DNA of 64,000 bases from an uncultured Rivibacter sp. (GCA_946480925.1 CAMLLU010000029.1:1-64000), one strand, 5' to 3'. Shown: positions 1 through 8,953, counted from the first letter of the stretch. Notes: a model not told the origin generated them from the sequence alone. Translations and numbers: made by a program.

Positions 1-590
<590 letters not shown>

Positions 591-683
591 TGCATCTCCT
601 TGAGTAGAGGATCCTTGAGAACGTGTATTTGGAGCGATTGTTTGCGCTCACTGACCCTTGCTCTGGCCAGCAGATCCGGGTCA

Positions 684-710
684 CTAGCACTCAACGAGGC
701 TGAGTGCTAA
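684..710 (-). promoter_or_regulatory. CIRCE element (HrcA operator) of groESL
   Basis: The sequence has 9-bp arms CTAGCACTC (684-692) and GAGTGCTAA (702-710) separated by nine bases. This matches the CIRCE consensus TTAGCACTC-N9-GAGTGCTAA with a single mismatch. It sits between the promoter and groES, the standard position for HrcA repression of the chaperonin operon. Confidence 0.95.
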
Positions 711-719
711 CACCGCGGA

Positions 720-747
720 ATTATAGGGATGGAGGATGACGTTTCAA
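720..747 (-). promoter_or_regulatory. Sigma70-type promoter of groESL
   Basis: On the reverse strand there is TTGAAA (742-747) and, 16 bases downstream, a perfect TATAAT (720-725). The CIRCE operator begins about 10 bases beyond the -10 box, so the transcription start would lie at or next to the operator. No sigma32-type box was evident. Prediction from sequence only. Confidence 0.8.
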
Positions 748-761
748 GACCGCGGCGGTGG

Positions 762-807
762 TGTCGGTTCTCACTGAGGTCTGAACTTTTCTCATTCAGG
801 TCTGAAC
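762..807 (+). repeat. Possible transposon end: TGTCGG tip and two 19-bp direct repeats
   Basis: Two near-identical 19-bp units, TTCTCACTGAGGTCTGAAC (768-786) and TTCTCATTCAGGTCTGAAC (789-807), follow each other with a 21-bp period and differ at two positions. They are preceded by TGTCGG at 762. Tn7- and Tn5053-like transposons end in TGT followed by short repeated transposase-binding sites. Decayed tniB and tniQ sequence follows directly, so this is read as one end of that element. The matching opposite end was not found in the window. Confidence 0.5.
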
Positions 808-852
808 TCGTCGTGTGGCGAACCTGGGGGTGACCAACAACCCTCCTGTGCT

Positions 853-1029
853 CAGCGGCTCTTAGATGAAAGCAACGGGATCATCGGCGGCTACATGACC
901 GAGATCCTGCAGAAGCTCGCGGCCGACACCAGGGGCGAAGTGCATTCCGTTCTCGGCGCAGAGGGAAGACAACCTCAAGCGGCTCTGCTGGGTCGATCCC
1001 TGTCGGCACCATCGCTTTCCGAGGCAGCC
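853..1029 (+). pseudogene. tniB-like ATPase, C-terminal remnant
   Basis: From about 859 one frame reads LLDESNGIIGGYMTEILQ, which resembles the 'SEGxIG' helix near the C-terminus of TniB, the AAA+ ATPase of Tn5053-like elements. Near 960 the protein-like signal moves to another frame, reading NLKRLCWVDPCRHHRFPRQP, similar to the WVPPSxRR tail of TniB. The ATPase core is absent, so only a broken 3' end is present. It sits between the terminal-type repeats and tniQ, which suggests an internal deletion removed tniA and most of tniB. Family assignment is from motif memory only. Confidence 0.45.
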
Positions 1030-1617
1030 ATGCCCGCGCGCGTGCTTCCGGTGCGCGTGGCTCCCCTGCGCGGCGAGCTCTTCTCGTCGTGGTTTACGCG
1101 TCTGGCGTATGCCAACGGCAAGAAGGTCCTCGGCTTGGCATCGAGCCTGTTCGGCCGCAACCACGGGCTCTTTGGCGGCAGGGATTCGGATCGCGGCGAC
1201 AGGCAGCGGGTCATCGAAGGCTTGTCCTGCGCGACGGGCTTGCCGGCGGCAAGCATCGTCGACACGACGTTGGCGAGCTACAAGGGCTTGCTGTGGGACG
1301 AGGTCAGCTCGGGCGGCAGCAGGCGATGGATTCTCCCCGCGGTGGATCGCCGGCATCTCCATGTGCTGCCCGGCATGCAGGTCTGCCCGGCTTGTCTGCG
1401 CGAGGACGCAATACCGTTCTATCGAAAGTCGTGGCGCGTGGCCTTTCACGTGCTCTGCGCCGACCACGGGTGTGTCCTCATGGACCGTTGCGCTGGTTGT
1501 GGGCTGCCGCTCTCGGTGCACAGGGGGCGATGTCGGTTCGTTCATGCCTGGCGAGGCAGCTAGTCTTACCTGCTGCCCCTTCTGCTGCGTAGATCACTGC
1601 GAGGTCGACACGTCCAC
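1030..1617 (+). pseudogene. TniQ-family targeting protein, frameshifted
   Basis: TniQ/TnsD proteins direct target choice of Tn5053/Tn7-like transposons. From ATG 1030 the protein reads MPARVLPVRVAPLRGELFSS, then WFTRLAYANG, the classic TniQ N-terminus. It continues to zinc-finger segments CPACLRED and DRCAGCGLPL with a typical H-x-VLC-x-DH spacing. The frame is lost in a run of five G (1523-1527). Reading on in the next frame restores HRGDVGSFMPGE and a second Cys cluster (TCCPFCCVDHC). After about 1617 nothing is recognisable, although the second frame stays open to 2086. A full TniQ is near 400 residues, so the gene is inactive. An upstream in-frame ATG at 895 belongs to the tniB remnant. 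Confidence 0.7.
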
Positions 1618-2044
1618 GGGGAGCATGAAGCATGAGATGTCGGCGTACGTACCGCAGGAGCAGACGCGCGACGCGCTGAGCAAGGCCTACAGCACGGGAT
1701 CGGGAACAGACCACTCCACCCAAGCGCAAGGCGGTGCCGTAGCGCTTTCCGTCTCGCCGGCCGCATTCTTCAGGTCCTTGGCGCTCAGCGTCAGATCGCC
1801 TCAGCAGTGGCCGATCGAGCAGGCGTCGCTGAGGAAAGCGCAGAAGCCGGCAGTGCCTCCCGCCCCCGTATGCGGGACATCAAGGCGCTGGGCTGCTGCA
1901 GGGGCAGGCTGTCCAAGCGGTCCTCCGGTATACGCGCTCCATGCCTGTTCAGCTGTTCTGAATTGCACTTACGGTGAGTCGGCCGCAGGAGGACTGCTCA
2001 GCGGCGTATTTATTTGCGCCAGAATCTCTTCTCGCTGGCGGTGT

Positions 2045-2062
2045 CGTGACCCGCTGGTCACG
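2045..2062. promoter_or_regulatory. Inverted repeat upstream of the DGQHR gene
   Basis: CGTGACC and GGTCACG form 7-bp arms around CGCT, 45 bases before the DGQHR gene start. The 1618-2106 gap otherwise shows no clear gene and probably carries that gene's promoter. The repeat could be a repressor site or chance. Nothing else supports it. Confidence 0.25.
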
Positions 2063-2106
2063 GGAGGGCCTCCAGTGGGGCCATAAGAACGCACCGCAAT
2101 AGACCC

Positions 2107-3843
2107 ATGCCCGCCGCCAAGAAGAGCCCACTTGCTGTAGCCACCGCGCCAAAGCCATCCGCGAAGCCCCCGGCTTCTGCGGCTGTCAAGCCCAAGAACA
2201 AGCCAGCGGCACCCACCGCATCGAGCTCCAAGGCGAACCAGGCGCCCAAGCTCAGAGACATCTTCGAGAAGGCGGGTTTCCAGCACGTGCCGTCGGACGG
2301 CCTTCACTTCACGATCGGCGGTCGTACAGGCGAGATCGATCACATCTTCGTATGGGAGAACGTCGTCCTTCTGTGCGAGGAAACGGCTGGCAAGGACGCA
2401 GCCAAGCACTGCACCAACAAGATCTTCCTGCACGCGAAGATCAAGGAGCACTGGCTTCAGTTCTTTCAACAGTACAGCCAGCAGAATCCGGCGTTGCCGA
2501 AGGCCCTGCACCCGCAGTATCAGGTACACGATCTCGAAGTCCGCCACATCTACTACTCCGAGGAGATCGACGTGGTGGGCTCGGTTGGATATCCCTCGCC
2601 GATGCTGATCCTGACGCGCGCCCAGGCCAGGTACTTCAAGTCCCTGGTGGACACCATCGAGCGCTCAGCGAAATTCGAGCTGCTGAAGTACCTCGGTATC
2701 GCGCTCCACCAGATCGGAGAGGAAAGGATTGCCGGGAACGCGGTTCCACTGCAAAGCTATCCCGCGTTTGCACTCTCCGCCGCCCACACGAGCTATCCGG
2801 CCGGTTTTGCCGTCGTGTCCTTCTACGCCGACCCGATGGCCCTCATCCAACGCGCCTACGTCATGCGCCGGGATGGCTGGGAGAGCCCTGACCTGTCCTA
2901 TCAACGGTTCGTCAAGGCGGACAAGCTGGTGAAGATGCGCGAGCACCTTGCCGGCAATGGCAAGGTATTCATCAACAACATCGTCGTCACGCTGCCTCCC
3001 GAGGCGATCCTTACCGACAGCGCTGGCAAAGCGCTGGATGCGGCGACGATGAAACACAAGGTGGAAGTTAAGCTCAACTTGCCGCTCGAGCTGGGCACCG
3101 TGGGCATCGTCGACGGGCAGCACCGGATCCTTGCCTACTACGAGGGCGTTGACCCCTTCGATCAGACCATCAGCGGGCTGCGAAAGCGACAAAATCTCCT
3201 GGTCACCGGCATCATCTTTCCGGCCAATTACACGGCAGAGATGCGGGTGAAATTCGAGGCTGAAATCTTCTTGGGCATCAACAACAACCAAAGCCCCGTA
3301 CACACACAGCTCCGGCAGGACCTGGAAACCATCATCAATCCCGATACGCCCCTGGCGATCGCACGCACCGTCGTGTCGCGACTGTCCAAGGAGGGCGCAT
3401 TGGCCGACATGCTGCAGATGTCGCAGTTCGACCCGTCCGACAAGATCTCATCCGGTTCCTTGGGTCCCTACGTCGTCAAGCCGTTGGTACGCAAGAACAG
3501 CGCGCTGTACAAGACCTGGGACGCTACCGGCACACGCGATCTCTCAATTGCAGATGATCGCGAGGAATACATCGACTACTGCGTGAAGGAACTCAAGCGG
3601 CTGCTGGCCGGCGCAAGTAGTCACCTCAAGAGCAAGTGGAAGTCGGTGCCCAATGGCGGCGTGCTGTCCACGACAGTCGTTGGTGGCCTTCTCTTGCTGC
3701 TCGACCGCCTTATCAAGGCGGGCAACACCCCCTCAAGCATCGACTACAAGGTAACGCTGAAGAAGATTGACGCCTTCGACTTCAGCGCATACACCGGCAG
3801 CAGCTGGGGCAAGCTGTCCCGTGACCTCGAAGCTGCCTTGTAA
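2107..3843 (+). CDS. DGQHR-domain protein (DndB-like) with nuclease-like N-terminal region
   Basis: A 578-residue protein. After an Ala/Pro/Lys-rich leader (1-45) comes a segment with GRTGEIDHIFVWENVVLLCEE (about 75-95). It is shaped like the EID...E strand of a restriction-endonuclease fold but lacks an obvious catalytic Lys after the Glu. The second half holds VDGQHR (Asp336-Arg340), the signature of the DGQHR/DndB family. This family is related in fold to ParB and occurs with DNA phosphorothioation and other modification loci. FLGINNNQSPVHTQLRQDLE follows, typical of the family. It is transcribed towards, and ends 18 bases before, the methyltransferase gene, so the two are convergent. DndB itself is a regulator of dnd genes; the role here is unknown but probably DNA- or modification-related. 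Confidence 0.75.
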   Translation: MPAAKKSPLAVATAPKPSAKPPASAAVKPKNKPAAPTASSSKANQAPKLRDIFEKAGFQHVPSDGLHFTIGGRTGEIDHIFVWENVVLLCEETAGKDAAKHCTNKIFLHAKIKEHWLQFFQQYSQQNPALPKALHPQYQVHDLEVRHIYYSEEIDVVGSVGYPSPMLILTRAQARYFKSLVDTIERSAKFELLKYLGIALHQIGEERIAGNAVPLQSYPAFALSAAHTSYPAGFAVVSFYADPMALIQRAYVMRRDGWESPDLSYQRFVKADKLVKMREHLAGNGKVFINNIVVTLPPEAILTDSAGKALDAATMKHKVEVKLNLPLELGTVGIVDGQHRILAYYEGVDPFDQTISGLRKRQNLLVTGIIFPANYTAEMRVKFEAEIFLGINNNQSPVHTQLRQDLETIINPDTPLAIARTVVSRLSKEGALADMLQMSQFDPSDKISSGSLGPYVVKPLVRKNSALYKTWDATGTRDLSIADDREEYIDYCVKELKRLLAGASSHLKSKWKSVPNGGVLSTTVVGGLLLLLDRLIKAGNTPSSIDYKVTLKKIDAFDFSAYTGSSWGKLSRDLEAAL

Positions 3844-3861
3844 AGCGGTTCGATCCCCCGC

Positions 3862-4848
3862 TCAGTTCCCGCCGGGGTGAAGAAGAAACGCTTCCGGCAG
3901 TTCAATGCCAGTCGCAAAGCCGGGGGGGCGGCGGCCGACGATCGAAGTCGGGCTCGGTTCGGGAATCGCCCGGTCCGCGGGCCGAAAGCGCACCTCGCCC
4001 TTGATCGTGGCACGCAGTCGATCGAGACCTAGTTGCACGTACTCCGCATCGAGTTCCGCGCCGATGAAGTGACGCTTCTCGTGCAGCGCGGCGACTCCCG
4101 CAGAGGCCACCCCGCAGAAGGGATCGAGCACCACATCGCCCTCCTTTGTCAGCGCGCGCACCAGCCGCTGCACCAGCCCCACCGGAAACTGGCACGGGTG
4201 GTCGGTCTTCTCCAGGTGATTGGCGTTGACGTTCGGGATGTCCCACACGTCGCTCGGGTTCTTGCCTCCCGGATTGCCGCTCGGCTGGCCCTTTTTCGGG
4301 CCATCGGTGTGTCGCTTGCCCGGGTACTTCTGGGGCACTCGCACGGCGTCGAGATCGAAGGTGTAGCCGTCGCCCTTGGTGTACCAAAGCACGGTTTCGT
4401 AGCGGCCGCTGAAGCGCGTCTGACAATGCAGGCCATGACCGAAGGTCCACGCGATGCGGTTGCGCAACTTCATGCCCTCGATCTTGCTCATGATCTCGTG
4501 GACCAAGAAGTCAAGCGGCGTGGTCACGCCATCGAGCACATGGAAGCCCACCTGCCAGCACAGGCTGCCGCCAGGCTTTAAAACGCGACAAACCTCCGGC
4601 AGGATCACCTTGTGGTTGGCGATGAAGTCGTCCAGATTGTCGCGACGATTCTCATAAGCTTTGCCCATGCAATACGGCGGCGACGAGACAACCAGGTCCA
4701 CAGACGACGCTGTTAGGCCCTTCAATAGCGATTCACATTCACCCTCAAAAATTGCCGCCGACGCATGCGCGTGCGGCCTCGCGAGCCACTCCCGGACGCC
4801 CCTGGACGACTTGTACGTCGCAACCTCGCCTACCTCTTGTTCGTTCAC
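3862..4848 (-). CDS. Site-specific DNA methyltransferase (beta class, SPPY motif)
   Basis: An S-adenosylmethionine-dependent amino-methyltransferase acting on adenine-N6 or cytosine-N4. The catalytic motif SSPPY (about residues 55-59) comes before the SAM-binding motif DPFCGVASAG (about 242-251), the order of class beta enzymes. LKPGGSLCWQVG is a conserved intermediate strand. SPPY rather than DPPY is commoner in N4-cytosine enzymes, so m4C is possible. I prefer GTG at 4848 because a GGAGAG site precedes it. An in-frame TTG at 4887 would overlap the upstream gene's stop and add 13 residues. It is the last gene of a four-gene leftward run with DUF3883, helicase and ParB-like genes, where it would supply self-marking. 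No specificity subunit is seen. Confidence 0.85.
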   Translation of the reverse strand: MNEQEVGEVATYKSSRGVREWLARPHAHASAAIFEGECESLLKGLTASSVDLVVSSPPYCMGKAYENRRDNLDDFIANHKVILPEVCRVLKPGGSLCWQVGFHVLDGVTTPLDFLVHEIMSKIEGMKLRNRIAWTFGHGLHCQTRFSGRYETVLWYTKGDGYTFDLDAVRVPQKYPGKRHTDGPKKGQPSGNPGGKNPSDVWDIPNVNANHLEKTDHPCQFPVGLVQRLVRALTKEGDVVLDPFCGVASAGVAALHEKRHFIGAELDAEYVQLGLDRLRATIKGEVRFRPADRAIPEPSPTSIVGRRPPGFATGIELPEAFLLHPGGN

Positions 4849-4883
4849 AGATCTCTCCACATCGCAGGGATCATAGATCTGCG

Positions 4884-5717
4884 TCAAAACCCATGCAACC
4901 GTTTCAGGCTGAGAGTCGCACTGTCCCAGCGCGCATCACCCTGATCGATAGGCATGTGCGGCTGCAGATCGCCCCACGACAATTCATACAACCGCTCAGC
5001 ATTCATGTCCCAGAAGTGCACCACGTAGGCCTCCTGGTGCCGGCAAGCGGTATCCCATTCGTTGCGCGAGATGATGAGCCGCAAAGGGCGTCCGCGGCAA
5101 GACTTCACCTCCACCAATTTCGGCACGGCGCGCCTATCGACCAAGCGGCTGGAGAGGATGTCGTAGCCGGCCGAATTGTCGTCCAAGGCCACCCACTCCA
5201 CCGCCGGCGCGCCAGGGATTTCGGCGCAGCGCGCTCGCTCCAGCTCGAAGGACAGCCGCTCGGCATGCCGGCCAGACTCGACCAACGGCAGGTTCGCGGT
5301 AACGCGCGCCAGGTTGGCCAATCGGTCCAGGAAAGCCACCACCTCGACTGCCGGCTGTTCGTCAAAGGCGCCGGCACGCCGGAAGCACTCGCCAGCGTCA
5401 GCCGAGAGGGCGTTCCGCAGCGCCCGCCGACCACGCGGCAGCGTTGACAACCAAGCCGGCCGCAACGCGGCTTCGTGCTCGATCAGTGCCTGGTACGACG
5501 CGACGGCCGACTCCTTCGCCGGACCGACCGACTCCAGGATCGCCTGGGCCTCCGCATAGTCAAGGCCGGCGGTGGCGTAGCTGACCTTCAAACGCGCCAC
5601 CGCCATGGCAACCGATTCGTGTGGCAACGCAGCCAGTTGCCGCGTCACTGCGCGCCAGCCCTCCACCGCGGAAGGCCGCAACCGGCTGGCACCCGCCGGG
5701 CTACTCGACGAGCGCAT
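4884..5717 (-). CDS. DUF3883 (NOV-type, nuclease-like) protein
   Basis: A 277-residue protein whose C-terminal half matches the DUF3883 pattern: GRHAERLSFELERAR (149-163), AGYDILSS (183-190), KLVEVKSC (200-207) and RNEWDTA (218-224). GYDI plus E-x-K resembles the D...ExK core of PD-(D/E)xK nucleases, so Asp186, Glu203 and Lys205 are candidate catalytic residues. DUF3883 domains are frequent in phage-defence proteins beside helicases. The ATG at 5717 lies inside the last codons of the helicase gene (16-base overlap), implying translational coupling. A longer in-frame reading upstream only shadows the helicase. Nuclease activity is inference. Confidence 0.75.
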   Translation of the reverse strand: MRSSSSPAGASRLRPSAVEGWRAVTRQLAALPHESVAMAVARLKVSYATAGLDYAEAQAILESVGPAKESAVASYQALIEHEAALRPAWLSTLPRGRRALRNALSADAGECFRRAGAFDEQPAVEVVAFLDRLANLARVTANLPLVESGRHAERLSFELERARCAEIPGAPAVEWVALDDNSAGYDILSSRLVDRRAVPKLVEVKSCRGRPLRLIISRNEWDTACRHQEAYVVHFWDMNAERLYELSWGDLQPHMPIDQGDARWDSATLSLKRLHGF

Positions 5718-7599
5718 CGAGCTCGGGCGGCACGCGCCTCTCGATTTCCTCCAGCAAGTCCTGGATATCTCGGATATCGATCGAGTCCTCCAGGTCGCTG
5801 CCCGAGGTCTCCTCGTCCAGGGCGAGCTCGTGCAGATCCACGTCGCCGAGCATCTGTTCCATCTGCCGGATCTTGACGCCAAGCCGCCGAGCGACAGACA
5901 AGTCGATGGAGCCAACATCCGCAGGCAGCCGGTTCTGCAGGATGTGCACTCGCGTGATCACGCCCTCGGGCAGCCCGAGGCGGTGGATGCGATCGATCGA
6001 TTGCAGGTAGTGCGTGGCGTTGTAGCTGCGGTCCAGGTACACCGCGTCATGGCAGACCATGTGCAGGCTCATGCCCTCGGAAGCGGCAGCGGGATTGGCC
6101 ACCATAACCATGCAGCGAGGGTCCGCCTTGAACCGCCGGATTTGCCCTTGCCGCGTGGAATCGTCATCTTCGTCGCCGATGCCGGTGCTGCCGTCGATAA
6201 CGGCTGGCTCGAGTTCGGGCATCAACGTGCGCAGCTGCTCGACCGTCGAGCGGAAGCTGGTCCAGACGAGCGTCTTGCGCCCCTCGGCGGCGAACTGGCG
6301 CACCAGCTCTACGGCCATAAGCACCCGTGCAGAAGGGCCCTCATCGATCACGGCCTGCAGCAACGCACTGCGCTCGGCGTCCGCGGCGGCCTCGAAGTCC
6401 TGGGCCAACAGCAACGGGTTGACCGACGCCTGCAACAGCCGCATGACCGACCGCCGCGCGCGGATCAGGTTGAAGCCACGACGGCCTTGCCGCAGCAGGC
6501 TCGCCTGGGCATGCACGTCGCTCTTGAGCACTGCATAGAACGCGAGGTGGGCATCGGTTAGCGTCACCGGCACCTCATGGCGCTCCCGATCGCCCAAGTT
6601 GAGCTGTTGCTTGGTGGTGCGCACGTAGAGATTGCCGAGGACCGATCGCGGCGCTTCGCCGGCGGATACCCGGGCGCCTAAGCCAGCGCCGGGCCAGAGG
6701 AAATCGAGCTGCGACTGCATGTCCGCCGGCCGCTGCGGCATCGGCGTGCCGGTGAGGATGTCGCGCCGCACGGCCAGGTAACCGAGTTTGAGCAGCACGG
6801 TGCCGCGCCGGGAGGCGGTGCCGGCCTTCATGCGGTGCGCTTCGTCGAGGACCAGGTGCACCCGGTGGCGCGACAGCAGATCTTCGATCTGCGACTCCAC
6901 CCGAACCAGTTGGTCGTAGGAGATCAGCATGCGCGGCGGGTTGGACTGCAGAAGCTCGGCAATCCGGGCTTCGCCGCCGACCAGCTGTGTGAACGGCCGC
7001 CGCGTGTGTCCCGGCGCGTGCTCGGTCAGGCACTCGTCGATGACCTCTTCCCAGGCCACGAAGGCATTGCGCGGCGCAACGACCAGCAGCCGGTCCACCG
7101 CAGCTGGAGCCAGCAGGTGCAGCGCGAATGTCACCGTCGTCTTGCCCGCCCCCGGCACCGAAAAGTTGGCGCCGTTCTCCAGCGACAGCAGACTGCGCAG
7201 GTCACGGGACTGGTAGTCCTTCAGGTCATGCGTCTCGCCGTCCCAGCCGAGTTCCTGCAGGCGGGCACGCACCTGCTCTTCGGTGACGTCCATGCGCACG
7301 GCGCCGGCCGCCTGCCGGACGGTCCGGTACTCCCGCATGAACTGCTGGACCCGCTCACGCGACGAGTCGTCGGTCTCGAAGGTGAAGCCCAGCTGCCGCT
7401 GCAGGCCGGCGGCGGCTCGCAGCACGTGCAGGGCATGCCGCCAGCCGATCTCGATGCTCTGGTCGTTGATGCGGCCCGCTGGGTCGGCGTCCTGCGCGTA
7501 GGCGCGCAGCCGCACCCAGGTGCTGTAGTTGATTCCCTCGCCGCGCTCGAAAACGCCTTGCAGGCCACGCGCTTGATAGCGCAACAGGATGGTGGCCAT
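5701..7599 (-). CDS. SNF2/superfamily-2 helicase-like ATPase
   Basis: A 632-residue SF2 ATPase. The N-terminal 130 residues are a specific extension. The motor has Walker A SVPGAGKT (147-154), a DEAH box in LVLDEAHRMK (249-258), TGTP (283-286) and a C-terminal helicase lobe. That lobe includes LVWTSFRST and, near residue 535, motif VI as LQSIDRIHRLG, all typical of SNF2-type DNA translocases. The ATG at 7599 follows AAGGAAGTGA. It begins one codon-length after the ParB-like gene stop and overlaps the DUF3883 gene, so the run is an operon. It probably drives a DNA-scanning or restriction complex; the substrate is unknown. Confidence 0.85.
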   Translation of the reverse strand: MATILLRYQARGLQGVFERGEGINYSTWVRLRAYAQDADPAGRINDQSIEIGWRHALHVLRAAAGLQRQLGFTFETDDSSRERVQQFMREYRTVRQAAGAVRMDVTEEQVRARLQELGWDGETHDLKDYQSRDLRSLLSLENGANFSVPGAGKTTVTFALHLLAPAAVDRLLVVAPRNAFVAWEEVIDECLTEHAPGHTRRPFTQLVGGEARIAELLQSNPPRMLISYDQLVRVESQIEDLLSRHRVHLVLDEAHRMKAGTASRRGTVLLKLGYLAVRRDILTGTPMPQRPADMQSQLDFLWPGAGLGARVSAGEAPRSVLGNLYVRTTKQQLNLGDRERHEVPVTLTDAHLAFYAVLKSDVHAQASLLRQGRRGFNLIRARRSVMRLLQASVNPLLLAQDFEAAADAERSALLQAVIDEGPSARVLMAVELVRQFAAEGRKTLVWTSFRSTVEQLRTLMPELEPAVIDGSTGIGDEDDDSTRQGQIRRFKADPRCMVMVANPAAASEGMSLHMVCHDAVYLDRSYNATHYLQSIDRIHRLGLPEGVITRVHILQNRLPADVGSIDLSVARRLGVKIRQMEQMLGDVDLHELALDEETSGSDLEDSIDIRDIQDLLEEIERRVPPELDALVE

Positions 7600-7603
7600 G
7601 GCG

Positions 7604-8953
7604 TCACTTCCTTGCCTGGCGAGTGTCGATCTCCTGGATCAGCGCTTCGCACTGCGTCACGCAACCCGACAGTACCGTGCGCAGCTCCGAAAAGGTCGTC
7701 TCGTTGGCGTAGCGCAGGTTGATCGCGGTGAGCTTCTGCTGCGCGGCCCTCGCGAACTTCAGCGCGGCCAAGTCTTTGCGCTTGCCCTGCTCGCCAACGA
7801 TGACCGAGACCTCTTCCACCTGCTTGGCCGCGTTCTCCCGAACTTGGTCGTCCTCGCCCAAGTCTTCGATGTAGCGCACCAGCGGCTCATAGTTCTTCTG
7901 GCCGGCCACCGGCGTCTCGTCGTCGAAGTCGATCTCAAGGTTGCCTTTGGGCGGCTCGGGCGCCTGGGTGAGGTCCACGCCCCAAACGCCGGCAATGTGA
8001 TCCAGGAAGAGCTCAGGGTTGCCTTCAATGTTGTTGATCAGCTCGTAGGCCCGCAGCTCGATCTTGTCGCGCTTCTCCACCAGCAGGAAATCGAACTTCC
8101 GGGTGATCTCGCGCAGCGCCGGGTTGTCGGTTTTCACCAGGTTGCGGGTGGCGATCTGACGGAAGGCCTGTTCCGTCTCATCGAGCGCGCTGTAGTCGCG
8201 CGGCCTTTCCAAGTGCTCGGTGAGGTACAAGTCTGCGCCGTCGATCATCTTCACCAGCCGCAGGATGTCTTCGCGATCGCGGTTCATCATGCCGGCGATC
8301 CGGTCCTCGGAATAGTGGCGCGCCTTCAAAGCCCGTGCAGCCAAGGCGACGGCCGTCCAGTCGTAGGGCAACTTGGTGTCGGGCTGCATCTGCAACTCGA
8401 TCTCCAAGGCCACGATCTCTTCATCGGTCGCAGACTCCGGCAGCACGGCGCAGGAGACGTTCTCGAACCCGGCGAAGGCCTGGCCATCCGGCCCTGCGAG
8501 CAGCTCGCGCATTGCAGACAAGCGGCGGTTGCCGTTGACCACCACCCCATCGGCGGAAATGATCAGCTCGTCGGTCTGCTCCTTGACCCGGATCAGCTCG
8601 TCGTAGATGGGCTTGATGGATTCACCGCTGCCCGTTTGAGCCAGCTTGAACAGGATCTCGTGCTGCGCGGCCTGTGCGCTGACATCCTCGCGTCGCGACG
8701 GGTCGAACAGGTTCTCGTCGACCTTGCCGGCAGCTACCTGGCTCATCTGATCGCTGATGGTGCGGAAGTTCTCCAGCCGATAGAGCAGGTGGTGGATGCT
8801 CATCTGGATGATGGCCAACGGCTCGCGGCCACCGCGGAACTTGACTTCACGCTTGGTGCGGTTTCGCTTGAGCGCCTCTGCCGCGCGCTGCTCGATCTGC
8901 TGCTTGCGCGTGGTGCTGTCAATCAGATTGAACTTGTACTTGTTGGCAGACAT
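7604..8953 (-). CDS. ParB/Srx-like domain protein
   Basis: A 449-residue protein. Around residues 105-150 it has KPIYDELIRVKEQTDELII followed by VNGNRRLSAMREL (139-151), which matches the ParB/sulfiredoxin box with NGNRR in place of the usual GERR or DGHRR. A helical stretch after TKLPYDWTAVALAARALK (about 195-215) resembles the ParB/KorB helix-turn-helix. The C-terminal third, rich in Glu, Arg and Lys, is unrecognised. AGGGAGC precedes the ATG at 8953. It heads the leftward operon with the helicase, DUF3883 and methyltransferase. ParB-fold proteins bind CTP or nucleotides, or act as nickases. Which applies is unknown. It is not a chromosome-partition ParB, since no parA or parS is nearby. 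Confidence 0.7.
   Translation of the reverse strand: MSANKYKFNLIDSTTRKQQIEQRAAEALKRNRTKREVKFRGGREPLAIIQMSIHHLLYRLENFRTISDQMSQVAAGKVDENLFDPSRREDVSAQAAQHEILFKLAQTGSGESIKPIYDELIRVKEQTDELIISADGVVVNGNRRLSAMRELLAGPDGQAFAGFENVSCAVLPESATDEEIVALEIELQMQPDTKLPYDWTAVALAARALKARHYSEDRIAGMMNRDREDILRLVKMIDGADLYLTEHLERPRDYSALDETEQAFRQIATRNLVKTDNPALREITRKFDFLLVEKRDKIELRAYELINNIEGNPELFLDHIAGVWGVDLTQAPEPPKGNLEIDFDDETPVAGQKNYEPLVRYIEDLGEDDQVRENAAKQVEEVSVIVGEQGKRKDLAALKFARAAQQKLTAINLRYANETTFSELRTVLSGCVTQCEALIQEIDTRQARK

Noticed and set aside
1935..1985. Possible opposite end of the transposon (GTTCAGCTGTTCTGAA then GGTGAGTCGGC)
   Set aside because: Only short, gapped likeness to the 19-bp repeats at 768-807; it cannot be told from chance.
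2107..8953. Identification as a Dnd, BREX, DISARM or Zorya system
   Set aside because: The marker genes dndCDE, pglZ/brxC, drmA/B/C and zorAB are all absent, and shared families alone are not enough.
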